The notes below the pieces were generated by a model. The model was not told the origin of the DNA. It did not search any database and saw only the letters and a program-made list of their open reading frames with translations. Source: Bilabrum cf. latius (taxonomy: Eukaryota; Bigyra: Bicosoecida; Bigyra; Bicosoecida). Taken from it: 64,000 bases of DNA. The DNA lies in NCBI GenBank assembly GCA_965178125.1, contig OZ237746.1, forward strand, positions 806,001 to 870,000, given 5' to 3'. Position numbers and translations under genes: made by a program. Shown here one piece after another: positions 48,701 to 61,200 of this stretch; position 1 is the stretch's first letter, and each line of letters begins with the position of its first letter.

Positions 48701-51700
48701 ACCCTGCAGGAGCGCGGTCGCTGTCAGAGTTCTCTCCCACTGCCAGGTCCGGCACTCCATCGCCGTCCATGTCACCAAGTGAGACCACTGAGCAACCAAA
48801 GTACTCTAAGGCATCGGGTCCATCGGTAAACAACGGATTGAATCCCCCCTCTGTGGCGGAGATCTCCTGCTGCATCCCAACCAGCACGCTGCCGAATGGG
48901 ACAGGGGAGGGACTCGCACTAGGACTTGACGAGGATGATGGAGACGGAGTCAAAGAAGGGGTCGTGGAGGGCGAGGGGGTGGTCGACGCGGAGGGTGACA
49001 CCGACGGGCTGGGAGATGATGACGGGGTGGCTGCGCGCAGATCTAGGAGGTGCACAGCACCTGAACCCGAGTCGTGCCCATGGGCACCCACGGCAAGAGT
49101 CACTGCCCCAGGCCCTCTCACGTTGGACACAACGGTCACTGCCACGCCAAACCAATCCCCATCGTCCAGCTGCAGGCCTTCCGTCGTGTTTGATATCTTC
49201 TGATGACCCTTCACCGTGCCATTCGATTGCAAGAACAGCATCCACACGGCTCCTCTATTAGAATCTGCAGGGCCCCCATGATCGTCCCGCCACGCTCCCA
49301 CAGCCAGCCATAGTACTCCATCGCCGCTCAAGTCACCTAACAAAGCCACTGAAGCACCAAACAAATCAATGGGGTCCAGCTACCCATCGAAACCTCCTGA
49401 TATTGCTGATATCTTCTGATGACGCTTCACCGTGCCATTCGATTGCAAGAACAGCACCCACACGGCTCCTCTGCTACTGCCTGCAAGACCACCATCATCA
49501 TCACCAATGGCCCCCACCGCCAGCTCCGGCACTCCATCGCCGTCCATGTCACCGAGAGAGGCCAACGAGGATCCAAAATAGTCACCAGCATCCAGCTGCC
49601 CATCGAAGCTCCCAGCAGTTGCAGATATCTTCTGATGACGCTTCACCGTGCCATTCGATCGCAGGAACAGCACCCACACGGCTCCAATGCCATAACTGAT
49701 GCCGTTATCATCACTAGATGCCCCAACAGCCAGCTCTGGGACTCTATCGTCATCTAAATCGCCCAGAGTGGCCGTTGAGGCTCCGAACTAGTCGCCAGCA
49801 TCCAGCTGCCCATCGAAGCTCCCAGCAGTTGCAGATATCTTCTGATGACGCTTCACCGTACCATTCGATCGCAGGAACATCACCCACACGGCTCCTCGAC
49901 CAGACGAATAATAATAAAAATCATCATCATCACCACCGTCATCGTCCCAGTATGCTCCCACGGCCAGCTCTGGTACTCCATCTCCATCCATATCCCCGAG
50001 AGAGGCCAACGAGTTTCCAAACTAGTCCAACTAATCCAGCTGGCCATCGAAGCCGCCCACTGCGGCTGAGATCATCTAATGATCCCTCACCGTGCCATTT
50101 GATCGAAGGAATAGTACAAATACAGCTCCACCGTGATCCGACCAATCGTGGTCGGGTGCTCCTACAGCCAGCTCCGATATGCCATCACCGTCCATGTCCC
50201 CAAGGGAGGCTACCGAAGCACCAAAACGGGCCCTTGGATCCAGATGTACGTCAACGCCCCCCTCACTAGCTGAGATCTCCTGCTGCATCCCATCTAGAAC
50301 GGTGCCAAATGGGAGAGGAGAAGGTGATGCACTAGGTGTTGGTGACACCGATGGGCTGGGCGAGGCTGGCGGAACAGCAGCACGCAGCTCCAAAACATAC
50401 ACGGCACCTCTGGACAAATCGTGACCGCGTGAACCCACAGCTAGCGTCACCGCCGCAGGTCCGCGCAAGTTTGCTACAGTGGACACTGCCACGCCAAACA
50501 AATCACCAGCATTCAGCTGCCCATCAAAGCCTCCCGACGTTGCAGAGATCTTCTGGTGACCCTTCACGGTCCCGTTTGATCGCAGGAAGAGCACCCACAC
50601 GGCCCCTCGGTCATTGCCCACTGCAACGCCATCATCGTCTCCTTGTGAGCCTACACCCAGCTCCAGCACTCCATCGCCGTCCATGTCACCGAGAGAGGCC
50701 AACGAGGATCCAAACTAGTCACCAGCATCCAGCTGCCCATCGAAATCACCCTCAGTGGCTGAGATCTTCTGATGACGCTTCACCGTGCCGTTCGATCGCA
50801 GGAACAGCACCCACACGGCTCCCATATCAGACCCTGTCATACCACCGTCATCGTCACCATGTGCCCCAACAGCCAATATAGGGGGCTCGTCAACGCTGAA
50901 CATTCCTAGTGAGGCGACCGACCTACCAAAGTAGTCACTACCATCTAGGTTCCCAGTGAATCCCCCAGCTATGGTCGAGATCTTCTGGTGACCCTTCACA
51001 GTCCCGTTTGATCGCAGGAAGAGCACCCACACGGCCCCTCGGTCATTGCCCACTGCAACGCCATCATCGTCTCCAAAAGACCCAACGGCCAGCTCCGGCA
51101 CTCCATCGCCGTCCATGTCACCGAGAGAGGCCAACGAGGATCCAAACTAGTCACCAGCATCCAGCTGCCCATCGAAATCACCCTCAGTGGCTGAGATCTT
51201 CTGATGACGCTTCACCGTGCCGTTCGATCGCAGGAACAGCACCCACACGGCTCCCATATCAGACCCTGTCACACCACCGTCATCGTCACCATGCGCCCCA
51301 ACAGCCAATATAGGGGGCTCGTCAACGCTGAACATTCCTAGTGAGGCGACCGACCTACCAAAGTAGTCACTACCATCTAGGTTCCCAGTGAATCCCCCAG
51401 CTATGGTCGAGATCTTCTGGTGACCCTTCACAGTCCCGTTTGATCGCAGGAAGAGCACCCACACGGCCCCTCGGTCATTGCCCACTGCAACGCCATCATC
51501 GTCTCCAAAAGACCCAACGGCCAGCTCCGGCACTCCATCGCCGTCCATGTCGGCCAGAGTAGCCATTGAGATCCCAAAATAGTCATCAACATCAAGGGAT
51601 CCATCGAAACCACTTTGCGCGGGGGATATTTTATTCTAAAATCGTGGTAATGCGCTGCCAAGCGGAACAGGTGATGGACTTGGACTGCCAATCACGTTCG

Positions 51701-51764
51701 TACTGGCGAGCGAAATCACAGTCACAATCAAGTGTATACACCTGCGAGGTTGTAATCGATCCAT
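36788..51764 (-). CDS. Giant FG-GAP repeat cell-surface protein, 4959 aa, two exons
   Basis: CDS complement(join(36788..44539, 44637..51764)), 14880 nt, from ATG 51764 to TGA 36788-36790. The N-terminus (MDRLQPRRCIHLIVTVISLA) is a signal peptide. Exon 1 encodes five blocks of six FG-GAP-like repeats (core FGSSLASLGDMDGDGVPELA), each block ending in a Ser/Pro hinge near 50330, 48940, 47520, 46130 and 44700. DxDxDG motifs suggest calcium-binding, integrin-like propellers. Exon 2 has N-glycosylation sites, a 78-bp repeat (43696-43880), a Cys-rich module (CRACPSGAACPGGF, about 40090-39800), and about eight hydrophobic spans, e.g. LLLQPLVLYVGGVAGAALVL and VIAVTLAVATILVVIVGLPV. A basic cytoplasmic tail follows. 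More than thirty TAG codons are in frame. This architecture suggests a plasma-membrane adhesion receptor or channel-like protein; ligand and role are inferred. All exon 1 pieces share one frame, as do all exon 2 pieces. Confidence 0.85.
43696..43880. repeat. 78-bp tandem repeat in exon 2 of the giant gene
   Basis: About 2.3 nearly identical copies of a unit starting at TGGTGCTTGTAGTGCTGGCC. On the minus strand each encodes 26 residues, Thr/Ser-rich followed by TPTHNPTRRSRSML. Confidence 0.9.
44540..44636 (-). other. Intron of the giant FG-GAP gene (97 bp, GT-AG, phase 0)
   Basis: Donor GTAAGT at 44636 downward, acceptor CACTCGCAG ending at 44540. Reading through would hit an in-frame TGA near 44573 in the exon 2 frame. 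Splicing joins the last Ser/Pro hinge to the membrane-proximal region without breaking a codon. Confidence 0.85.
46050..47735. repeat. Duplicated Ser/Pro hinge segments (46050-46330 and 47450-47735)
   Basis: The two ~280-bp hinge segments ending FG-GAP blocks 4 and 3 are almost identical in DNA sequence at an offset of about 1403 bp, including silent sites. This fits recent duplication or conversion of whole propeller modules. Confidence 0.85.
50570..51560. repeat. 432-bp tandem duplication covering two FG-GAP blades
   Basis: Sequence around 50751 recurs at 51183 (offset 432 bp = 144 codons) with only scattered substitutions. Each unit holds one FG-GAP blade with DMDGDG and one with the divergent SLGMFSVDEPPILAVG. 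Confidence 0.9.
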
Positions 51765-53135
51765 CAAAGATGCACGATTTGTCTAGTATTGTTCGCATCC
51801 AGATGAAGCAATCAGATCGTCAACGCACGGCTCGAGAAATATAGCAACGCAAGTACCCGGATCATAGGAGTCACATTGATGTTAGACTACAAGAGATGCT
51901 CGACTAGGAGGTATCGTTCGCAGGAGTTCTTGCAGGAAAGCCCGACCCGCACCCCCACAATTAGCCTGCCCCTCAAGCGGGCCTTGTCAGCCTCATCAAC
52001 CAGTGCTTCATGCGTTCAAGCCATTATTCTATTAGTAAGTGTATGCATGGGTCATAAAAGTGTTGAACAACCAGTATAAAAACAGCAACAGTCGATTCAT
52101 TTGCATTTGGACACGCGTCCAATTCTGGACACTCGCACTCTAGCGAATACTTTTTCTTACTTCATGGTACCACAGAGATACGTGTACATCAGCCTTGCTT
52201 ATTAAACGTAGCACAGATGTAATCCTTGCTTGGCCTTCGCTGAGCGAACTCCTTCAAACGCAGCACCTCACTGGATACCAACCAGCACACAATTCACACG
52301 AACGAAACCGACCCTTCGGAACACTGCAGTGCAGGCACCGGGGCTGGGCGGTTCTATCTCCGTAGCTCGAGGCTTCCTCCTTATTTCGTGATGGTAGCTG
52401 TATAATTATGCTTTAATTGTTATTATGTAAACGAAACGCACACCGGTGCTTCGACAGTTGCTCGACAACACAAGTATTTCGCTCAGTATTTCGCTCAGGA
52501 ACAACACAAGTATTTCTTTTGGTTTCGTGGCACCATGCTAGAATACTGTGTGTATTAGGTTCGCGATCAATTAAGGATGGGGGCCAGTTGGAGTCCTTTG
52601 CTTGCCATTCATCCGGGTACGGTCACAGAAGTCACACCAGGCCACATGCGGATGGATGTGGGTCCGCAGCATGTCATACCTGCCACAAAATAGCATGTGA
52701 TAAGCGCATTCTCCGCTGCTAAGCATAGCTTGGAGCTCAAGTCGCCCAGTCCAATGCAGTACAATCCAATCCAGGATACAGCCTGGCTTTGCAATCGCCA
52801 GGGCTCTCGACCAGCCTGAGGCCTGCTATCGACTGCAAGCCATTGCACGGTCGTTTTCACAATATTATGGATATGGGTATGCGCAGCATCCGCAGTACAA
52901 GTATATTCCGTCGTAACTGCGTCTTGACAGCATACTCGCCAAGCCAGCCTCAATGCTAGACATCTAGCCAACAATGAATCAGGCCCAGACTTGCACGGCA
53001 TGCCGACCCCTTTGCCCAAACTCGATCAGTTTGGCTGGGTCACCAAGTTCACCATTTCCGAAATACAACAACGCTGGCTATAGGAAGGAGCATGCATGGA
53101 ACCTCGATTGACCAACCATCCGACCGATCAACCGA
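51765..53135. other. Non-coding region, 1.37 kb
   Basis: The upstream region of the giant FG-GAP gene, AT-richer, with an in-frame TAA at 51882 confirming the gene's 5' limit. It contains short direct repeats (ACACAAGTATTTC at about 52470 and 52504). A 136-codon minus-strand frame at 52609-53019 has no recognisable domain and is not called. Confidence 0.55.
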
Positions 53136-54941
53136 TCAGAGGGCCGGTTTCGCCCCTCCGCTGCTCACCTCGCCGTTGCCAGCGAGCGCCCTGCCCTCCT
53201 CGTCCAGCGCCGCCGCCAGCCTCTTCTCCAGGTCCGAGGGCTCGGATCCCGTACCGGCCCCTTGTTCCCCCGACTCCCCGCCTTCCCGCACCCTCTTGCC
53301 CTCTTCGTCCCGAGAGCTCTCTACCGCGGCAGTGGTGGCCAAAGCCACCGGGTCCAGCCGAAGCAGCCGAAGCATCCCGTTTCCCACGTCGCCCCCCGCA
53401 GCAAGCCCCTCGTGCGCCGCGTCTGCCGCTTCCTCGCCGTACCTGTGCCGCACCACGGTCTCGGTCGCTCTCGCGCTCTCTTTGCCCACCACCCTGAGTG
53501 CCTCCTCCATCCCGTCCCACACGTCCCCCAGAGCAAGCAGAGAGGCGTGTCCCACCTGCATCGCTGCCTGGGCCGTGCTGCTCTACCCCGCCGCCTCGAT
53601 CGTCTCCTTGCCCTTCTCCGTGGATGCCACGGTCTTGTACACCGCCCGGCCCAGCCCACGGGCCATCTCCACCGCAGTCACCACCACCCCCGAGGCCACC
53701 GTGCTGGCGGCGCCGGTGGCCATCCTGGCCCTGGCCAGGTTCCGCTTCGTGTTCTCCGAGACCTTCACCTCCTTGCCCTCCTCCACACCCTCCGAATGTC
53801 CCACCACGTACGTCCCCAACCTCCCGATCCCGTAGCCCACGTACTGCGCGCCCACCACCAGACCCCGCCCCGCCACCTTGCCGCTGTAGCTGATGGCTCC
53901 GCTGACCCTGTCCACCGTCAGATTGTCCTGCACCGTCTGCACCGCGCTCCCAGCCAGTTCCCTGCCCTTGCTGTACAGCGCCGTGGCGTTCTCCACCGTG
54001 CATTGTTCCCTGGCAGCGGCCAGCGAGGTGCCCACTGCCGCGAGCCACCCGCTGGCCACCGCTGCCACGGAGGAGGATGACCCGCCCTCTTCTTCGCCGT
54101 CCTCTTTCTCCGGGTCATCGCTTCCACCTGCACCTGCATGCCCTGCACCTGCACCTGCGCCTGAGCTCTCGCCCTCTCCCTTGCCGGCTGGCTCCTCCTC
54201 CATCCCCTGCTCCTTCCCCACGGGCGGGTCCTCCTCCTCGGCCTTGGACCCGGCTCCATGCCCCGCCCCGCTGCCGCCCGCAGAGGCACGTTCCGGCTCC
54301 GGATCCTCCCGGTCCTCCCCCTCCCCGTTGTGCATGGCCAGCCGGAGCGCCGCCGATGCCACCGCCTGCTGCTCGTCGAGCATCTGCTCAGCGCCCATGC
54401 CCCTGCTCGCAGCCTCAGAGTTGACGGCCACGGCGGCATCCGCGTCCCTCGGAGCGACGACCTGCCCCGTCTTGGAGTCCACCAGCTGCAGCCCGCGGGC
54501 CAGCTGCGCCTCCAGGACAGCCAGGTCGCCGTCCGCGCAGTCGTCCGAGACGCGGAGGCAGTGGAACTCGCGCGCCGCCGCACCGGGAAAGACGTACACG
54601 CCTGGCCCTGATCTTCGCGCTAGCTGCCCTGACAGAGGGTACACCCAGGTGCCAACTCGAAGCATCACGATGCGTCCTTCCGTATCTGTGACTTGCTCGG
54701 TGCTCGCCGCGTCGGACGCGGACCCAGGGGTTGGCGGAACGTCGCTTACGCTTGCTCGCACGATGACTAGGTCGCCCTGCTGCATCATGCCAACCTTTCC
54801 GTCCTTGACCACGCTGGCGTTGCACAGTGGCAACTGCAAGAGGATTTCTGCGCTGTCTTTGGGTTCCTCTCCGCTGGCTTCTCGCTGCATGATGGCAGCC
54901 GTTGGGTGATCGCTCGCGAATGAAGTGGAAACACCTGCCAT
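53136..54941 (-). CDS. Senescence-domain protein (spartin/ERD7-like), 601 aa
   Basis: From ATG 54941 (AAT before ATG, G at +4) to TGA 53136-53138, with one TAG (Gln) at 53583. The frame is open upstream but lacks another ATG. The N-terminal ~180 residues look like the beta-rich plant-related senescence/spartin region (DGKVGMMQQGDLVIVRA, RVGTWVYPLSGQLARR, YVFPGAAAREFHCLRV). An acidic, Gly/Glu-rich disordered linker follows (about residues 205-290). The C-terminal region (about 290-510) is the alternating Ala/Gly/Val helical senescence domain (GRGLVVGAQYVGYGIGRLG, then ASTVASGVVVTAVEMARGLG). Family members associate with lipid droplets, endosomes or stress membranes. The last ~90 residues are charged. 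It shares a 266-bp divergent spacer with the HYDIN gene. Confidence 0.78.
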
Positions 54942-55207
54942 ATTCTTGCTGTAAACGGTATGCGTGTTGCGAATCGGATCGAATCGCGCCGTTCCTGGAA
55001 CTTGCCTGGCGAACGTTCGGAACGTTCGACCGCAAAGTGTTCGCAACCGACGTCGCAAATACAGAGTTTGGCCAAACGGCTCACTGCAGCATTGATCGCA
55101 AGGATACGCGGCAATTCCACCTCGCACGCATTCAACCGTTTACTATTTTATTATTACGGTATTGAATAATCGCGTGATCTGTCAGACTTGACAGAGAACG
55201 GTTTGGA
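54942..55207. promoter_or_regulatory. Divergent spacer between senescence-domain gene and HYDIN gene
   Basis: 266 bp with an AT-rich core near 55141-55172 (TATTTTATTATTACGG), the most TATA-like stretch in the spacer. An in-frame TGA at 55175 bounds the HYDIN reading frame. Confidence 0.45.
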
Positions 55208-58200
55208 ATGGAGACGACAATCGGAATGCTGACTGCCGGCGGCAAGGCGAGGGCCTCCAGCACATCCAGAGCACAATCTAAGGTGGTGCGTCGATCTAGA
55301 GCACCAACGTCAGGCCGGTAGGCAAGTGGGAGCTTGGCACCGTCTGCGGCAGCCTTGCATGGCACCAAGCAGCCGTCCCGCAGGGAGCTGGAAGCAGTCG
55401 CTGCAGGCGTCGTGCCTGGCACCTCTTCGATCGTAGGGGCCACGGTGCGCGGACTAGCCTTAGGAAAAGGTGTTGCGTCCACACAGCCAGTCGCAGCCGG
55501 CGCGCGAAAGCCACCAAAAGGAGTCGGCGGCCGCTCCCGCATGGCGCCCTCGACGATGCTCCTCTCGCTGGCGGCGGGGGATGCGCAGCTGGCGAGGGCG
55601 GCCGAGGTAGCGGGATCGGGGGCAGGGAACGACGGGTCGGTCATTCCCGGGCGGCGGTCGGAGGCACCTGCCCGGTACAAGATCACAGAGGTGAGACACA
55701 CAGAGGCAGCGGCAACTGCATGGCATGGCAGTGGCAGTCGCGCGATGACAGTGGTAGTGGCAGGGGCATGGCAATGCCAGTAGCTCAGATGATATGAGCG
55801 AGCTGGCCCACCACTTGTCCATCCCCCTTGCCATGCGCACGCACTCGCGACTCGCACGCCGCCACTGCCCCCCCCTCTCTCGTCTCCAAGGATGCGTTCA
55901 GATCCCTCTGCTCTCTTGCCGCACCACTCGTCACACCCACTCCCTCCTTTCTCCCCACCAACCGCAGCTGCTGGACCTGAAGGACCACTCGAGCCAGCCG
56001 TGCGCCGTGCCCCTCTCGCAGCCCATCTTCGTGCCCCTGCCCGCTGCGGTGCACTTCTCCCAGTACGAGCCCTTCCGGCCCGAGGAACAGAGACTCATCC
56101 TGAGGAACACGGACAGGGTCCCGCGCAGGGTCAGGGTGGTCAAACCCGACACGCAGCATTTTTCCGTGCGGGGTCCCTTCGACGGCGCGGGGCGGCCGCT
56201 CTAGGACTCGAGGGTCGCGCCTGGCACCGAGGTGACGTACACCGTGCGCTTCGACCCCGCCGAGGCGGCCGATTACGCGCACGACCTGACGATAGTGACG
56301 GAGCGGGAGAAGTTCATCGTGCCCTTGAGGGCGGTGGGCCCCCGGGCGTTCCTTACGCTCCCCGATGCGGTCGAGTTCGACTCTACCCCGTGCCGCACGG
56401 CCACCACCCGGCGCTTCATGGTGAGGAACGAGGGGGCCAAGGACGCCGTGGTGCGGCTGTAGACGAGGCTGCCGGGTGGCATCAGGGGGGAGTGCCCCTT
56501 CGCGGTGGAACCGGCGCGGGCCCGCGTGGCTGCCGGTGCGGCTCTGCAGCTGACGGTCACGTTCACCCCCCCCACGTCCGACGAGCACGAGGGGGAGCTG
56601 GAGTGCGTGTACCTGGACGAAGAGGGGGAGGACGGCGGGGATGATGATGATAGCGGTGGTGGTGACGAGGATGCGTATGGCGCTGGCGGTGGGATCCGGG
56701 GGGGGCTCGGCGGATCCACCGGTGGATTGGCGGGGGTGGAGTCCAAGGGACCCGAGGACGAGGACGAGGACGAGGACGACGAGGATGATGATGTGGGGGC
56801 CCCCGCTGTCCCCAGAAACCCCGTGGCCGTGGTGCGGCTGCTGGGCACGGGTCACGACACGGACGTTGTTCTCTCTGGATCCATGCTCTCCTTCCCCGAC
56901 ACGTACCTTCAGCTGGCCTCCACCGCCACCGTGAGGCTCACCAACCGGAGCGAGAACCCCGTGCGGTTCTCCTGGCGAGCCATGGCGCACCGGGGGGTGG
57001 AGCAGGACGAGAAGGCCCGGATTCAGGCCGCTCTGGAGGACCAGCGGAGGAGCGAGGCCAGGGCGGTGATGGCGGACAGCGTGCGGGGCGGGGGCAGCGC
57101 GGCGGACGGGGACCTGAGCGAGGACGAGGAGGAGGGGGCGGCGGCTGCCGCGGGTGACGAGGGGCTCGCCGCAACGCAGGCCAGCCTTGGTGGCGCGGCG
57201 CGGCCCTCGCTGGAGGCCCGCGCACAGCTGCAGGCAGCGGAGAGGAGGCACCGCACGATGCGGCGGGAGGCTGCCGAGGCACCCTTGCTGTTCGAGGACG
57301 GTGCCTTTCGGATCGAGCCTCTGGAGGGGCAGGTGTGGGCGCACTCGGAGCAGGAATTCACCGTGACGTTTGTTCCCCAGCACGCGGGGGCCCACGAGAT
57401 CTCGGCCTTTCTGGAGGTGCAGGGGCGCGAGAAGAGGCTGCCGCTGGTGCTGCGGGCCACCGGTGTGGGGCCCAAGGCCATCCTGTCCTTCGACCAGCTG
57501 GACATGGGCGATGTCACTGTGACGAGTGTGAGGAGGTACGAGCTGCAGCTGTTCAACAAGGGCGAGATTCCGTGCGAGTGGTCCGCGGCGGGGTCCATGG
57601 GCCCGTTCGCCGACTGCTTTAGGTTCAGCCCCCCCAGCGGCGTGCTGCGGGTGGGGGAGAAAGTCGACCTGGAGATGGAGTTCTGCTCCAGGCAGCTGGG
57701 GGAGGTGGCGGAGACGGCCGTGTTCGAGCTGGTGGGGAGCGCCGACCCCGTGCCCCTGCAGCTGAGGGGGCAGGTGGTCCCTCCCGCCCTGCAGGCGGAC
57801 GTGGACGCTTTCACCTTCGGGCGCGTGGGCTTCGACTTCGAGTACCCCGCCCGCGCCAGGCTGCACAACCTAAGCGATGTGCCCGCACTCGTGCAGCTGA
57901 GGGTACCCGACGATTTCGAGGGGAGGAGGGCGGAGTTCCGGCTTAGGCCCGCCCCTTTGGCCATCGAGGACGGGAGCCGATCCGAGGAGGGGGGGGAGGA
58001 GAGAGGGGAGGACGGGGGGTAGGAAGAAAGCGAAGGACCCCAGGAGATCCCCCCTGGCGGGAGCATCCCCATGAGCGTGGTGTTCCACCCCAGGACGCTC
58101 AAGCAGTACGCCACCGCCGTCAGCGTGGACGTGGTGGGGGTGGGCAAAGGCGTTCTGGCCGTCCCCGTCAAGGCCTCCTGCGGTGTGGGCGAGCTGGTGC

Positions 58201-61200
58201 CGGGGCAGAGCCCCCTGCCCTATGACGAGTGCTTCCTGGGGAGGGAGTACGGCGTGCCGCTGCTGCTGCGGAACCCCTCGCCGAACCTTCCCTCGAGGTT
58301 CGTCGTGGAGCCGCAGGACCCGCAGGCGGCCGCCGTGGCCTCGTACAGCGTGACCCCCAGCACGGGGGTCATCCCCGCGGGCGGGGAGGTGGAGGTGCGC
58401 GTGGGTCTCACGGTGCGCAGGATGGGCCCCGTGGCGCTCCCCCTGCGTCTGTCCGCGCGCGGCTGGAGGGAGATGAAGCGACCGCCGCTGGAGGTGGAGC
58501 TGACGGCCACGGGGGTCGGGGCCCGGATCGAAGCGGAACCTCCCCTCCTGGACTTTGGCGCCGCGCGCTGCCTCCTCGATAAGCGGTCCTCGGTGACGCT
58601 CCGCAACACCGGCGACATCCCGGCGCAGGTGAAGGCCTTCATCGTCGGCGACCGGTCCAAGTTCAGGCTCGCCACCGCGGCGGACTGCGACTTCAGGCTG
58701 GGGGCCGGGGAGGCAAGGGAGGTCGCCCTGATTGTGGCTCCGGACGACGCCAGCCGGTGCGCGGACGATCTCGGGCTGCAGGTGACGAGCCTGCCGCTGG
58801 AGGCGGAGGGGGTTGCGAGCGGCAGCGGGGGCGATGAGGGCGATGGGGATGGCGCGGGGATGGTGGCGCCGGGGTCCCAGGGCAGCGGCGGCTTCGGTTC
58901 CACCCCGTCTGTCGCGGCGCCCGTGGCGGCCGTGACGGTTCCGCTGCGAGCCCGGGGCGTGGGCACTACGATCTGGAGTGACAGCGACCTGTCCGTCGTG
59001 GATTTCGGGCCCGTGCTGGGGGGTCGGCCCCACGAGCGGGAGTTCGTCCTGGAGAACAAGGGCAGGCGGGCGGTGACCCTGCAGTGGATGAACGCCACCC
59101 TCCGAGAGAGGACGCAGAGGCACAAGAAGGAAGAGAGAGACCGCCCGGGGGGTCCCGCGCTGGCCACGGGGCCGGCCCTGGAGCGGGCGGCGGCGGCCGG
59201 AAGGAAGGCCAGGGCGAGGAGGGCGGCGGCCGTGGAGCGGGCCCGCAGGAGGCGCAGGGAGCGGGAGAAACAATCGGGGGGTGGTCAAAGCGGCGAGGGT
59301 GCTTCCGCAGATGGTGGTGCCACTGGTGGGTCTGGGGCCGACGGGGGCAGCGGCCGGGGTATTGCGGGGGATGCGGAGGAGTCGGGCGGCGACGGAGGGC
59401 ACGCGCACTTCGGCGCCTCTCGACGGGCGGGAGCCCCTGCCAGCGGGGCCGGGGCCGGGGCCGGCAGAGGCAGGGGTCGTGGTCGTGGGAGTGCTCGCGG
59501 GGCGAGAGGGTCGACGGGCGCCGATCGTGGACGTGGCGATGGGAGCAGCGCAGGTCGCGGCAGTGGCAGGGGTAGGGGCAGGGGCAGGGGCGCGAGGAGA
59601 ACCGGGACAAGGGGACGGCCGTCCGCCGCAGCCTCCTCCCAGTCGGTCTCCTCCTCGGACCCCCCTGTTCCCCCGCAGCCAGCGGACGCCAAGTACCCGG
59701 GATTCGAGGAGGGCCTGCCCCCGCACCCGGACTCTCTGTGGGAGCCCGGGGATGGTGACCCGCCCCCCGAGCCCCTGTTCAAGGTGGAGCCGCCTCAGGC
59801 CCAGCTCAAGCCCAGGACGGCCGTGCGGTTCCGGTTCTTCGCCGAGAGCGCCAGCGGAACCGGCGCCGCGCGCGAGCTGCTGCAGTGCATGGCTCGCACG
59901 CAGAACGAGACGCGGGCCAAGAGCATCTTCAACTGCGACATGCGGGCAAGGTTTGTGGCTCCGGATCTCGTGTTCGACCCCCCCCGGCTGGAGTTCGGGT
60001 ACGCCTGGGCCCCCCCCCGCGCGGGGCTGGATCCTCCGGGGGCGCTGGGCCACGGGGAGCTGCCCCCGCCCCCCGAGCTGCCGGTGCCTCCGCCCCCCCT
60101 GCCGCACGGGGTCCGCGCCACGGACCCCCCGGTTGACATCCCCCCTGTCCCCACCGGTGGGGACAGCGAGGCCGAGGCCGAGCACGAGAGGCAGGTCAGG
60201 GAGGCTTCCCAACTGGAGGAGCTCAAGCAGAGGCACGTGGCATTCGCGGAGGAGGCCAAGAGGGTGCACGAGATCGAGCAGGGCAGGAGGCAGGTGGTCA
60301 CTCAGACCCAGACGGTGGTGGTGCGCAACGTGAGTCCCCTCCCGCTCGAGTTCAAGGCACGGGCCAGCGCGCCCTTCGTGCTGGATGCCACGGCTTTTTC
60401 CTTGGCACCCGGTGCGTCCGCCGAGCTGGGCGTGTCGCTGACCCCCCACTACAAGGGGGACAGGCGCACCCACCGGGCCCGCGGGGAGGTGGTGCTGATG
60501 GGCGGTGGTCACGCCAAGAAGGCCCGTCTCCCCCTGGTGGCGGAGATCGAGTATCCGAACGTGGAGGTCTCCACCCACAGGCTGGCATTCGGCCAGGTGC
60601 TGGCGGGGGCCAAGGCCAGCGCCACCATGGAGCTGACCAACCCGTGCTCCACGCTCCCCGTGGACGTGCAGTGGGCCTTCCTGGAGGACGAGGACGACAA
60701 GGCAGCGGCCTTGAGGCAGGGGCAGTACGTGTCGCCCGCGGACTGCTTCGACGTGCGGCCCATGCGGCTGAGGCTGGCACCGGGCGAGACTGCCCCCGTG
60801 GAGGTTGTCTTCCAGGGGGCCCCCGCCGGCTCCGGATCCTCCGGACTCGGAGCCAGATATGTGGCGGACGCGCTGCTGGCCGTGGAGGGCGGGCCCGAAG
60901 AGGAGGTGCAGTTCAGGGCGCAGCCCGGCGCCATCAGCTTCCGGCTGGATCGGCAGAAGATCGATTTCGGGGACGTGCCGTTCGAGGCAGAGGCGCGGCA
61001 GGACGTGCAGCTGTACAACGCGGGGTCCGTGCCGTTCACGTTCGAGTTCGACTCCGACGTGCAGTCGGGTGGGTCGTAGCAGGGCAGCGGGGTCGGGCAT
61101 TCCGGCTCCGAGTCTAGGCTTGGGACGAGGGCCGGTACGGCCGCGGCCGGGGAAACGGATCGGGCGCCCGCCCCAGGCGGTGGCAGCGGCGGCGGCCCGT

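Noticed and set aside
52609-53019. 136-codon minus-strand frame downstream of the senescence-domain gene
   Set aside because: No recognisable domain or biased composition; could be chance.
55132-55857. 241-codon minus-strand frame
   Set aside because: Lies opposite HYDIN exon 1 and its intron. The plus-strand frame has the better start, splice sites and family match.
57870-61100. 1076-codon minus-strand frame opposite HYDIN
   Set aside because: Antisense shadow rich in Pro/Gly/Arg/His; the plus strand carries the ASH modules.
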